Below are positions 7,289 through 15,344 of a stretch of 64,000 bases of DNA, in pieces (position 1 is the first letter of the stretch; every line of letters begins with the position of its first letter). The DNA comes from an uncultured Aquimarina sp. (GTDB lineage: Bacteria > Bacteroidota > Bacteroidia > Flavobacteriales > Flavobacteriaceae): NCBI GenBank assembly GCA_947498765.1, contig CANMLG010000004.1, positions 1 through 64,000 of the forward strand, read 5' to 3'. The notes beneath the pieces are model-generated. The model was given only the letters and a program-made list of their open reading frames with translations. It ran no database searches and was not told the origin of the DNA. The translations under genes were made by a program, and so were the position numbers.

Positions 7289-8830
7289 CTAGTACCAAGT
7301 AATGCTATGCGTTTTGGGATCAATGGTAAAAATGCGTTCAAAACCATCAATTTCTTCTTGGGCAACCATCATAAACAAGGCATTTTTAGGCACGTTTTTA
7401 AAATTCACCTTATTATTTAGACTAGGCACAAAATCACCCAGCGCTTTCCATTCGCCATCCCAATAGCGTAATTGGTAATGCTTTTCATCTTCAATAAAAA
7501 AAGGATTGTAATCTTCGTTATTATTTACAATTTCATTGTCTCTAGTTAACGTACAATCAAAAGTATCTTTAAAATTAGGTGTGAGTAGTGTCGTGGTACC
7601 ATCGGCATTACTTAAAATAGGAAAACGCTCTAGTGTAAAAGTATTGTTCTTAAAAGTGGTAGGCAGGTATACAATATTACGTCCCATATTGGTAAAACTG
7701 GCATTTCCGTTTTTATCCAAACGGCTCCATTGTGTCGGTTTCCATTTGAACTTGTTAAACACATTTAGGTAAGCATGAGTTGCTACAGTGTTTGTGTTAA
7801 ACGTATAATTTACGGTACTTACAGAAACATACTCGGCAGTAACATCTATATAATTTTTTGTGCGTAAAAATCCTGGCGGAATTTCATTTTGTGGAGCGTA
7901 ATTGGCCAAAGCATCTGGTTGTATGGAATACGTGGTTCTGATTACTTTACCAATACGTTTTCGGGTTGGAGCAATATTAGTAGCATAATGATACCCATCA
8001 AAAGCTAAATGATTCCCGGTACTATCAATAATACTATTCCAGAAATGCCTGTTGGATGAAGCCGCATGGTGTGGCGTATAATCAAAAGTAACAGGTAAGC
8101 CCACACTGCGCGATGCATAAATAGCCAAATTAGCATAGTCTGTACAAGTCCCTTGGTTACGCAATGTTAATTGTTTAGGACCAAGAGCCATAATAGGCTC
8201 TTTGCGTTTAAAAATGAATTTAAAATCGATCTTCATTTCGTCCATAAGCAGGCCAAGGACTTCCATAGGGTCTTTTTTGTTTTTTGCCAATCGGGCTTTT
8301 TCAAAAAAGGTGTCACTGTAATCGGCTCTCCAGTCTTGTAAAGGCTCGATTAAACTGCGGTAGGGTAAAATATATTCGCAAAAAGTATCAAAATCATAAC
8401 TGGAAGCCCAAGGATTAGTGCGCCACATTTTAAAAGCCAAATCAATATTTTGGATTAAAAAATCAGCTTTCATTACGTAAATATCTTTAGTAATCACTTG
8501 TCTGGGATGTACTTTAATACTATCCGTCAATTTGCCAAAGGCTTCCAAAGCGGTGTCAAAATCTGGGTAGTCAATATCCTCAAAATTAGTATCCTCTTCA
8601 TATGTATTATGCCATCGGCAAGCTTGCGAATAATGAATGGGCATATGTTTAATTAAAAAAACAGCTGCTTCGTATTTTTGAGAATCCTTCCCTTTTTTAT
8701 AATGATCCAATACTTTTTGAAGTTCCATTTTATTTCCTGCGGCTAAGGTTAAGGCTTTTTCAAGTGTTTGTCCATAACCAATTATAGAAAAAAATAAGAA
8801 TAGTTTATATAGAGGTTTAAAAAATCGCAT
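7289..8830 (-). CDS. Secreted transglutaminase-like (papain-fold) protein
   Basis: 513 residues with an N-terminal signal peptide (1-20, ending GYGQ). The transglutaminase-like core is visible at ~220-285: Cys229 in NQGTCTDYANLAIYASRSVGLPV-type context, His262 in NRHFWNSI and Asp278 in LAFDGYH form the expected Cys-His-Asp triad. The N-terminal 200 residues are helical, and the C-terminal 200 look like beta-rich domains (an INYTFNT..THAYLNVFNK stretch and a terminal region ending THSITWY). Such proteins are frequent in Bacteroidota and are thought to be periplasmic or surface amidases, peptidases or crosslinking enzymes. The substrate cannot be told from the sequence. It stands alone, convergent with the ligase-esterase gene. 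No T9SS sorting domain is visible. Confidence 0.8.
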   Translation of the reverse strand: MRFFKPLYKLFLFFSIIGYGQTLEKALTLAAGNKMELQKVLDHYKKGKDSQKYEAAVFLIKHMPIHYSQACRWHNTYEEDTNFEDIDYPDFDTALEAFGKLTDSIKVHPRQVITKDIYVMKADFLIQNIDLAFKMWRTNPWASSYDFDTFCEYILPYRSLIEPLQDWRADYSDTFFEKARLAKNKKDPMEVLGLLMDEMKIDFKFIFKRKEPIMALGPKQLTLRNQGTCTDYANLAIYASRSVGLPVTFDYTPHHAASSNRHFWNSIIDSTGNHLAFDGYHYATNIAPTRKRIGKVIRTTYSIQPDALANYAPQNEIPPGFLRTKNYIDVTAEYVSVSTVNYTFNTNTVATHAYLNVFNKFKWKPTQWSRLDKNGNASFTNMGRNIVYLPTTFKNNTFTLERFPILSNADGTTTLLTPNFKDTFDCTLTRDNEIVNNNEDYNPFFIEDEKHYQLRYWDGEWKALGDFVPSLNNKVNFKNVPKNALFMMVAQEEIDGFERIFTIDPKTHSITWY

Positions 8831-9371
8831 TTGATTTATGTAAAAAATATTGGTTTTTAGTAGGGCTATTTGTTATATGAAAAATTACTTTTTTTGAATT
8901 ATTCCCTTTCAATCATTATAGATAATCAAATATATCATAATATGTAAAACAGGACAATTTAAAACTCTTTTTTTCAATCCTCAGTATCACTTTCTAGTTA
9001 AGGATAAATTTAATGCGGATTATTACATTGGAAATTAGTTATTTGGTTATGGATGAGATAAAAACTAGTGTTTTCTTAATTTCAGTATAGTATTGCTATG
9101 ATTAAATAAAAAACTCAGTTTAAGTTAGTAGTTGAAGTAGATCATAACTCTAATAGATTGTCTAATGTAGAATGCGGATTTATTAGTACTTAAAATCAAA
9201 GATATTAAACAGACTTTTAAATGATACAATAGCTATCATTTTTTAATAGTTCTTTTATAAAGTTTAGTATGCTTTGACCTTCTATTACTTTCATAATCCT
9301 TGTTTTATTGACGAGATAACACATAATATAAATGACTAACTCAATAAAATTATTTAATTTTTTTGTTAATG

Positions 9372-9387
9372 TCACTGAAAACAGGGT
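9372..9387 (+). promoter_or_regulatory. 16-bp motif TCACTGAAAACAGGGT upstream of a T9SS gene
   Basis: The identical 16-mer occurs at 48185-48200 in inverse orientation. In both places it points towards the start of a gene encoding a T9SS sorting-domain protein: 116 nt upstream here and 60 nt upstream there. It may be a regulator-binding site. About one identical 16-mer pair is expected by chance in a window this long, so the shared context is the real argument. Confidence 0.35.
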
Positions 9388-9391
9388 GTTT

Positions 9392-9415
9392 AAAATCCCA
9401 ATATATAGGGATTTT
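9392..9415 (+). promoter_or_regulatory. Stem-loop in leader region of the second Sel1 gene
   Basis: AAAATCCC (9392-9399) pairs perfectly with GGGATTTT (9408-9415) across an 8-nt AU loop, followed by TTA. It could be an attenuator, a weak terminator of something upstream, or an operator palindrome. It lies ~90 nt before the ATG at 9504 and just after the shared 16-bp motif. Confidence 0.4.
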
Positions 9416-9503
9416 TACTTCAATCATTATAGTAATATTTGTAATAGATAAAAGAGGTATTAAAAGATAATACCCTAAATAACATTAAGTATTTAAAACA
9501 ATA

Positions 9504-11045
9504 ATGAAAAAACGATTATCTAATTATTTATTGAGTTGTGTGTTGCTTTTTAAAATAGCACATGTAAATGCTCAAAATGAGCCATTGGTTGATTGTGATT
9601 TAGCAATACACAAATCAAAAGAATTATTATCAGGGACCGAATTTGTAACTAAAAATGAACATTTAGCTATTGATTTATTAAAATCTTGTGCTTCAAAAAA
9701 CCATTCCGAAGCCCAATACATGTTGGGCATGTTGTATAAAAATGGAATTAGCGTGACTGCGAATGAAAAAGAAGCTTTTTTGTACTTAGAAAAAGCAGCT
9801 TTACAGGATCACTCAAAAGCAGCATGTGAATTAGGTATACTTTATAAAGATGGTATTGGTTGTGAATTAAATTTTGACAAAGCAATTCAATGGTTTAAAA
9901 AAGCTGATGAATTAGGCAATAGCAAAGGCTCTTACAGTATTGGTTATTTATATTTTAAGGGATTAGGAAGTATTGATCAAAGCTATACGAAAGCTATAGA
10001 GTGGTTTAAAAAAAGTGACTATCCGATGGCTCAACATTGGTTAGGTATATGTAACTATTTTGGCTACGGTACTTCTAAAAACAGTGAATTAGCTATGGAA
10101 TTGTTATTAAATAATCCATACGCCATTAATAGCGAAATTTTAGCGAAATTTTTAGATAACAATGCTGTTTTAAAAAATAAAGATGCAAAAAAATTAAAAA
10201 GTAAGATTGGTACGAGCAAAGGTTTAGAAAAAAAAGTAAAAGGAAAGGAATTTAATTTGAGTCAAATAAACTCTATTATTACTGCAGATCCTATTACTAA
10301 TGAGGAAGTGTCAAAAATAAGTCAAGATGATTTACTAGGAAAATGGAATGGTAAATTGATAGAATTAGACTGGTCAGGAGAAAAAGTAAATCGTAGTTTT
10401 TCAATTGATTTTGATTTTTCAAAAAATAAACAAACAAAGGACTTAAACTACAAAATGACTATGGAAAATGGATCCAGTAGTGATTATGGTATCTGTTTAG
10501 ATGAAAATTTTTATTTCAATAATTTAAATATAAAATTACCAAGGTTATATCAAGATGATAAATCTAAATTCAACTTAGACTACAGTGTGTTATCTGCTAG
10601 TGCTATTGAAATAAAAACAGTTAATAAAACGCAATATTTAATAGCAAACATTGATACAAAAGTAATGGATTGGCATGAGCCTGGCCCTCCAATGCTATTA
10701 ATTATGTCAAGGAAAAATAGTGCAACAGTTCAAAATCAAAAAAATAATATTGATAGTAAATTAATCAATGCTTTAGCTGTAGCCAAGGGAGATGATTTTA
10801 TAGGGCTTTATCCAAATCCTTTTAAAAGTGATTTGTTAATTCAATATGACCTTTTAAATGATAGCATGACTCATGTAGAAATGTATGCTATTGATACTAG
10901 TTTTTACAAAATAATTGCTAATGAAGAACAAAAAAAAGGAACACATTTATATAAAATAGATGGGAGCACTTTTAAAAAAGGACTTTATGTAGTAAAAGTT
11001 ACTACTAATGGAAATGCTTACACAAAATTAATTATTAAGGAATAA
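9504..11045 (+). CDS. Sel1-repeat protein with T9SS type A sorting domain (paralogue of 2834-4333)
   Basis: 513 residues with a signal peptide (1-23, ending VNAQ). Sel1-like repeats occupy ~70-210 (AQYMLGMLYKNG, AACELGILYKDG, GSYSIGYLYFKG, AQHWLGICNYFG). The same beta-rich middle domain as its paralogue runs from GKWNGKLIELDW to DWHEPGPPMLLIMS, and a T9SS type A sorting domain ends the protein (LYPNPF ... KKGLYVVKV ... KLIIKE). Like its paralogue it is followed immediately (10 nt) by a secreted enzyme with proline-rich and basic linkers. The region between the repeats and the middle domain (~220-275) is more lysine-rich here. Expected to be exported by T9SS to the surface. The function is unknown; the conserved pairing suggests it carries, activates or restrains the enzyme encoded next to it. 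Confidence 0.88.
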   Translation: MKKRLSNYLLSCVLLFKIAHVNAQNEPLVDCDLAIHKSKELLSGTEFVTKNEHLAIDLLKSCASKNHSEAQYMLGMLYKNGISVTANEKEAFLYLEKAALQDHSKAACELGILYKDGIGCELNFDKAIQWFKKADELGNSKGSYSIGYLYFKGLGSIDQSYTKAIEWFKKSDYPMAQHWLGICNYFGYGTSKNSELAMELLLNNPYAINSEILAKFLDNNAVLKNKDAKKLKSKIGTSKGLEKKVKGKEFNLSQINSIITADPITNEEVSKISQDDLLGKWNGKLIELDWSGEKVNRSFSIDFDFSKNKQTKDLNYKMTMENGSSSDYGICLDENFYFNNLNIKLPRLYQDDKSKFNLDYSVLSASAIEIKTVNKTQYLIANIDTKVMDWHEPGPPMLLIMSRKNSATVQNQKNNIDSKLINALAVAKGDDFIGLYPNPFKSDLLIQYDLLNDSMTHVEMYAIDTSFYKIIANEEQKKGTHLYKIDGSTFKKGLYVVKVTTNGNAYTKLIIKE

Positions 11046-11055
11046 AAAAGACAAA

Positions 11056-12102
11056 ATGAAACGTAATAAATTATTATTTATATTCTATATAATAACAATG
11101 CTAATAAGTGTTAATAAAATACACGCACAATTTGGAGAAGGAGGTGGAGGGTATATTTCAGAAGTTGTCACTATTGGCTACGCTCCACCTCCAGTATATA
11201 ATCCACCTCCAGTTATATATGTTGAGCCTGTTATTCAAACGATTACCCCTCCAAGTTTTACTTCTTACGCGGGATATCCTGGTTCTGGTGGAGGAGGTAG
11301 TAGTAGTAGTAGTAGTAACAGTAAAAAAAACAATAATAAAAAAAAGAATACAAAATGTGCTGCTAAAAAATTTGGAGGTACAAAAGCAAGTGGCAAAATA
11401 TTAGCAGTATTTTTTAAAGGTAATTTAAATGGAAAAGGAAAAGATATTTCGGTAAAGGAAGCTAGAGATACAGGAAAGCGATATCAAGATTTAGAAGCTA
11501 TTGCAAATAGCACGGGGAAAGATTTTAGAGGAGAAATTATAGCACCAGGACTAACATCTAGATCTGCCGTAGAAAATGCTGTAGATTTTATAAACCAAAA
11601 TTATAGCTCTGGAGATCAAATTGTACTTTATGGGTTTAGTTGGGGAGCTGATGCCGCAGTTGATCTAGCAGATGTATTAAATCATGGAAATACACCTACC
11701 CCTGTTAATTTATTAATTACTGTTGATGGATCAGATGGACCATTAGGAAATGAAACGGTAAATAATAGAATCCCAGATAATGTAGGAATAAATTTAAATA
11801 TTTATCAAACTACACCCTCTGGTCCTACAGTTAATGTTGGACCAATTACTCCATTGCCAGTATTGCCAGTAGATGCTAATTATGATCTTTTTTTGCATAT
11901 GTCTGGACATCCAGCTAATATACCTATACCAGGGTCAAGAGGAAGTGTAAATTCAGCTATAAATCCATCAATTACAACGGTTTTCAATCAAAATGTTACT
12001 TCAAAGAATATTACGCATGGTAATATTCAAGATGATAAAAGGGTTAAGGATATACTAAATAAAAGGCTTAAAATAAATATTTTAGGTGGAGGTTGCCCTT
12101 AA
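11056..12102 (+). CDS. Secreted modular protein with Pro/Ser/Lys-rich region and C-terminal alpha/beta-hydrolase (lipase-like) domain
   Basis: 348 residues. Signal peptide (1-24, ending HAQ), Pro-rich segment (43-66, APPPVYNPPP), Gly/Ser run including six serines (79-89), Lys/Asn-rich linker (90-105), then a hydrolase domain (~112-330). Ser195 in YGFSWGADAA is the nucleophile elbow; Asp224 in LLITVDGSD and His321 in ITHGNIQDD complete a plausible triad. The pattern GFSWGAD ... ITVDG ... NIYQ ... THGNIQDD resembles the lipase-like hydrolase domains found at the C termini of Rhs-type polymorphic toxins (recollection, not searched). No T9SS domain. It starts 10 nt after the Sel1 gene. The layout matches the peptidase protein at 873-2807 with a different enzyme. 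No small downstream partner gene is evident before the hairpin at 12158. Confidence 0.8.
   Translation: MKRNKLLFIFYIITMLISVNKIHAQFGEGGGGYISEVVTIGYAPPPVYNPPPVIYVEPVIQTITPPSFTSYAGYPGSGGGGSSSSSSNSKKNNNKKKNTKCAAKKFGGTKASGKILAVFFKGNLNGKGKDISVKEARDTGKRYQDLEAIANSTGKDFRGEIIAPGLTSRSAVENAVDFINQNYSSGDQIVLYGFSWGADAAVDLADVLNHGNTPTPVNLLITVDGSDGPLGNETVNNRIPDNVGINLNIYQTTPSGPTVNVGPITPLPVLPVDANYDLFLHMSGHPANIPIPGSRGSVNSAINPSITTVFNQNVTSKNITHGNIQDDKRVKDILNKRLKINILGGGCP
11299..11330 (+). repeat. (AGT)6 microsatellite followed by an A8 run inside the hydrolase gene
   Basis: Six tandem AGT codons (11299-11316) encode six serines, followed after a short gap by eight A residues (11323-11330), inside the linker before the hydrolase domain. 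Trinucleotide slippage would change linker length. Slippage in the A8 run would switch off the enzyme domain. Confidence 0.6.
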
Positions 12103-12157
12103 TTACTAAAGGTTCATACTTAGTTTTTTTAAGATTTTTTTTTAAATGTATCTTAGC

Positions 12158-12197
12158 AAAGAGTGGATTAATCCTTGATAGTTTTAATCCACTCTTT
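12158..12197 (+). terminator. Long hairpin after the second effector module
   Basis: A perfect 14-bp stem (AAAGAGTGGATTAA 12158-12171 with 12184-12197) encloses a 12-nt loop. It sits 55 nt after the stop of the hydrolase gene. No strong T tract follows on the plus strand, so termination is likely but not certain. It separates the module from the gene at 12260. Confidence 0.6.
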
Positions 12198-12259
12198 ATA
12201 ACCAACTTTGAAATAAAGTATCTTAAAATGATAATATTTATTACAAAAACATAAACTAC

Positions 12260-13408
12260 ATGCTACAATTTAAAATAATTTTATTTTTTTTAATAACTGT
12301 AAATATTTCAACTTATGCGCAAATCACCGATGCCGAAAAATTGCAGAAAACACTTGCTAAAGCTACGCAAGTAGGTTTAAATGACACACAAATTGAAGGA
12401 ATTAAAAGGTTATATGCCGAATATAATGAGCAAGTCGCGGCGCTTAACGCGAAGCAAAAAGCACATCAAAATGAAACCATTCTTTATTTAAATAGTGAAG
12501 ATCAAGAGAAAGACGATGCCTTGTTGAATTTTAGAAAAAAATTAACGGAACTTATAAACATACACGAGTTTGAACGCTTATTTGGTTTTCAGTTCAAAGA
12601 TCGTATAGAGCGAGAAGCCGCAGCAAAATATGAGGAAGCTATAGCTACGTATACATTTACTAAAAAACAGCAAAAGTTAGTAAAAGACACCTTTTTACTA
12701 AGCACTAAAAACGAAATGATGACTTGGGCGTATTATACGTATGATCCAAAAGTAGCCTATGCAAAAACTACCGCAGCAAAAGCTACCAGCTTAAAACGAT
12801 TTAATGATTTATTAAAAAGCTTTGAAATACAAAAAACCATCCCCGTAACAGGGAATCCCAAAATGGAACATTTGGTAGCTATGGCAAAAAAGGCTGCCCT
12901 TACGGAAGAACAAATACTAAAACTACTCCATATTGTTGCCAAACGCGATGATCAAATTGCTGTGTATCCCAGTATTTGGGCAAAAGGCGATGCGAATTAT
13001 GTGCTTAACTTTCATGATAACGTGACTAGTAAGGAAGAAGCACACCGACAGTTTAAAGAAGATTTAGCAAATTTGATTACCTTAAATCAGTTTAATACCA
13101 TGTTTAAGGATCAATTGCAAACCCAGATAAAAAGAGATGCCTATAATCATTTAGTGGAAGCTGGTAAGGTGTATAATTTTAAAAAACTAAGCTTTGAGCA
13201 AAAAGAATCCTTAAAAGCATTGTTATTAAAACACTACACCAACAAAAAAATGTATACCGAGTATTACGAACATGATTGGACATTGAGAACTCAAAAATTA
13301 AGAGTACTTCAATTCCGTTTTGAAAAAGCCTATAAAAAAGCTTTGGATGAATTTGGTGTAACGGCGGGTTCGGCAAAAAAATCAGAAACCAAAGGTTTTG
13401 ATTGGTAA
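12260..13408 (+). CDS. Secreted helical protein with an internal duplication, function unknown
   Basis: 382 residues with a signal peptide (1-20, ending TYAQ). The rest is almost entirely helical and charged. Two halves of ~165 residues look related: each begins with a short helix pair (LAKATQVGLNDTQIEGIKRLYAEY and MAKKAALTEEQILKLLHIVAKR), continues with a stretch of the type FRKKLTELINIHEFERLFGFQFKDRIEREA / FKEDLANLITLNQFNTMFKDQLQTQIKRDA, and ends in a longer helical region. No catalytic motif or sorting domain is evident. It could be a periplasmic Spy-like or structural helical protein. It follows a hairpin and precedes a strong terminator, so it is probably monocistronic. Confidence 0.75.
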   Translation: MLQFKIILFFLITVNISTYAQITDAEKLQKTLAKATQVGLNDTQIEGIKRLYAEYNEQVAALNAKQKAHQNETILYLNSEDQEKDDALLNFRKKLTELINIHEFERLFGFQFKDRIEREAAAKYEEAIATYTFTKKQQKLVKDTFLLSTKNEMMTWAYYTYDPKVAYAKTTAAKATSLKRFNDLLKSFEIQKTIPVTGNPKMEHLVAMAKKAALTEEQILKLLHIVAKRDDQIAVYPSIWAKGDANYVLNFHDNVTSKEEAHRQFKEDLANLITLNQFNTMFKDQLQTQIKRDAYNHLVEAGKVYNFKKLSFEQKESLKALLLKHYTNKKMYTEYYEHDWTLRTQKLRVLQFRFEKAYKKALDEFGVTAGSAKKSETKGFDW

Positions 13409-13425
13409 AATAAGTGATGTAAAAT

Positions 13426-13459
13426 CAATAAAGACTGCTTTTTTAGGCAGTCTTTATTG
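13426..13459. terminator. Bidirectional Rho-independent terminator
   Basis: A perfect 13-bp stem (CAATAAAGACTGC 13426-13438 with 13447-13459) with an 8-nt loop lies between convergent genes. It should serve both the helical protein gene and the symporter gene. Confidence 0.85.
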
Positions 13460-13489
13460 GTTTTGTGAGTAATTATAATTTGCGGGGTA

Positions 13490-15067
13490 TTATCTAAAAA
13501 TCACATAAGTACTCGTTACAATAATACAAATAGCCAGTCCAACAGGCTTTACATATTTCCATGTAGTTAAATCTACATCTTTAGTATCTTGTTGAATATA
13601 ATCCGTCTCCCTTGGTTTTAACTTGCCAATGATCAGCATAATAATAACCGTTAAAACAAAAGTAATGGCTTGAATATGTAAAAAGTGAGGAAGTTCCATT
13701 TCCATACCTTTTGATAGGATAATGTAAATTACATAAAAGCAAAATGAGAAAATTAATCCTACTTTTGCAGCTATTGCAGGGACTCTCTTGGTTAAAAAAC
13801 CAATAACAATAACGGTTAAAATAGGGATACTGTAAGCACCATTTACCGTTTGTAAGTAGCCAAAAATACTACCAGCATAATGTAAAAAAGGAGCAATACA
13901 CATCGCAAAAATCGCTAAGCCAGTTCCAAAAAGTTTTCCTTTTTTTACCACTTGCCTTTCAGTGGCTTCATTATTTATAAATTGTTTGTAAATATCAATA
14001 CCAAATAAAGTGACACAGCTGTTAAGAGCAGAGTTAAATGAGCTTAAAATTGCGCCAAATAAAACCGCAGCAAAAAAGCCTACGTAACTAGTTGGAAGCA
14101 CATCGGCAACAAGTTTAGGATAAGCTAAACTTGAACTGCTTAAATTTCCGCCATATTTATGAAAAGCAATAATTCCAGGAAGCACTACAATTATAGGCCC
14201 TAAAATTTTAATAAAAGCAGCTAAAATTAGACCTTTTTGTCCTTCAATTAAGTTTTTAGCACCAAGGGCACGTTGTATAATTTGTTGGTTTGTACCCCAG
14301 TAAAAGAGTTGTACTAACATCATACCCGTAAAAATAGTCGAAAAAGGAATAGCGGATTCATCGCCACCAATAGCATTGAATTTTTCGGGATGTTCGGTCA
14401 TTAATTTTGATATTCCACTTAATATACCTCCATCGTCACTAATGGACATTAATCCAAAAATTGGTATTAATAATCCTCCTATTAATAAACCGATAGCATT
14501 AATAGTATCCGAAACTGCAACGGCTTTTAAACCACCAAAAATAGCATAAATAGATCCTATGATTCCAATACCCCATACGGTGATCCATATGGCTTGTATT
14601 TCGGTAACGCCTAATAATGATGGAAAATCAAACATAGTACTAATACCTACCGATCCGGTATAAAGCACAATAGGGAGTAACACAATGGCATAACCCGTTA
14701 AAAATAAACCAGAAGTTAAGGCTTTGGTAGTCACATCAAATCTTCGTTCTAAATAAGTCGGTATGGTTGAGATCCCTCCTTTTAAATACCTTGGTAATAA
14801 ATACACAGCAGTAATTACCATGGCTATTGCTGCTAAAGTCTCCCAAGCCATTACTAATATTCCGTTGGAGTATGCGTCGCCGTTTAATCCAACAATTTGT
14901 TCGGTAGAAAGGTTGGTGAGTAGTAATGATCCAGCAATAACACCGGCAGTTAAACTTCGGCCACCTAAAAAATAGCCGTCAGATGAATTTTCATCAGTAC
15001 TTCGAGTGGACCACCATGCAATTATAGCAACAAGTACCGTAAACCCAATAAAAGAAATTATCCCCAT
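13490..15067 (-). CDS. Sodium:solute symporter (SSS/SLC5 family), probably sugar
   Basis: 525 residues with about 14 hydrophobic helices spread over the full length, typical of LeuT-fold sodium symporters. Hallmarks are an N-terminal GYFLGGRSLT, a TNLSTEQIVGLNGDAYSNGI motif very like the SglT/YidK sugar subgroup, and LFGAILSSFNSALNSCVTLFGIDIY. Expected in the inner membrane, coupling Na+ entry to uptake of a sugar or related small solute. It is divergent from the FG-GAP lipoprotein and SusCD genes, so it may import the small product released from the glycan those genes handle. No pathway enzyme adjoins it. Confidence 0.88.
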   Translation of the reverse strand: MGIISFIGFTVLVAIIAWWSTRSTDENSSDGYFLGGRSLTAGVIAGSLLLTNLSTEQIVGLNGDAYSNGILVMAWETLAAIAMVITAVYLLPRYLKGGISTIPTYLERRFDVTTKALTSGLFLTGYAIVLLPIVLYTGSVGISTMFDFPSLLGVTEIQAIWITVWGIGIIGSIYAIFGGLKAVAVSDTINAIGLLIGGLLIPIFGLMSISDDGGILSGISKLMTEHPEKFNAIGGDESAIPFSTIFTGMMLVQLFYWGTNQQIIQRALGAKNLIEGQKGLILAAFIKILGPIIVVLPGIIAFHKYGGNLSSSSLAYPKLVADVLPTSYVGFFAAVLFGAILSSFNSALNSCVTLFGIDIYKQFINNEATERQVVKKGKLFGTGLAIFAMCIAPFLHYAGSIFGYLQTVNGAYSIPILTVIVIGFLTKRVPAIAAKVGLIFSFCFYVIYIILSKGMEMELPHFLHIQAITFVLTVIIMLIIGKLKPRETDYIQQDTKDVDLTTWKYVKPVGLAICIIVTSTYVIFR

Positions 15068-15258
15068 AGTTTTTGTGTAATTTTTTAAACAAAAGCTAAA
15101 ATATCATTATTTATGATAATAAAAATCGTTTTAGTTTATAAAATGATAAAATAACAATCAATTTATCAGTTAGTTGTATTTTAATAAACATTAGTTTTAA
15201 TATGAACTTATATTTGTTAGTTTTTAGTTAGTGCTTTATAATTTTGTTTTAGGTAATG

Positions 15259-15290
15259 TTTGAAATTGTAGTAGTGTATTTTTAACTTTG
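15259..15290 (+). promoter_or_regulatory. Promoter of the FG-GAP/UnbV lipoprotein gene
   Basis: TTTG (15259-15262), 20 nt, then TAACTTTG (15283-15290) is a full match to the Bacteroidota -33/-7 consensus. Transcription would begin near 15297, which makes an ATG at 15297 nearly leaderless and favours the ATG at 15345. A second, overlapping candidate is TTTG 15213-15216 with TAATTTTG 15239-15246. Confidence 0.6.
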
Positions 15291-15344
15291 AAGTTTATGA
15301 ATTACTGTTTAATTTCATTAGGTTTGAATTCAATTTTTTTGCAA

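Larger units (their letters stand above)
8831..9503. other. 673-bp non-coding stretch upstream of the second Sel1/effector module
   Basis: No convincing ORF or RNA gene is seen in this AT-rich stretch. A 14-bp direct repeat TTCAATCATTATAG occurs near both ends (8908-8921 and 9419-9432). The right end carries a 16-bp motif shared with the upstream region of another T9SS gene (9372-9387) and a hairpin (9392-9415). Its length suggests an elaborate regulatory region for the gene at 9504 or a decayed gene. Confidence 0.4.

Noticed and set aside
11108-11404. Second-frame ORF inside the hydrolase gene
   Set aside because: Overlaps the signal peptide and linker of the hydrolase gene in another frame; low-complexity valine run mirrors the AGT repeat; no own start signal.
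15288-15344. Upstream start (TTG 15288 or ATG 15297) for the FG-GAP lipoprotein
   Set aside because: Would place extra residues before the lipoprotein signal, and the best promoter puts the transcript start at about 15297.
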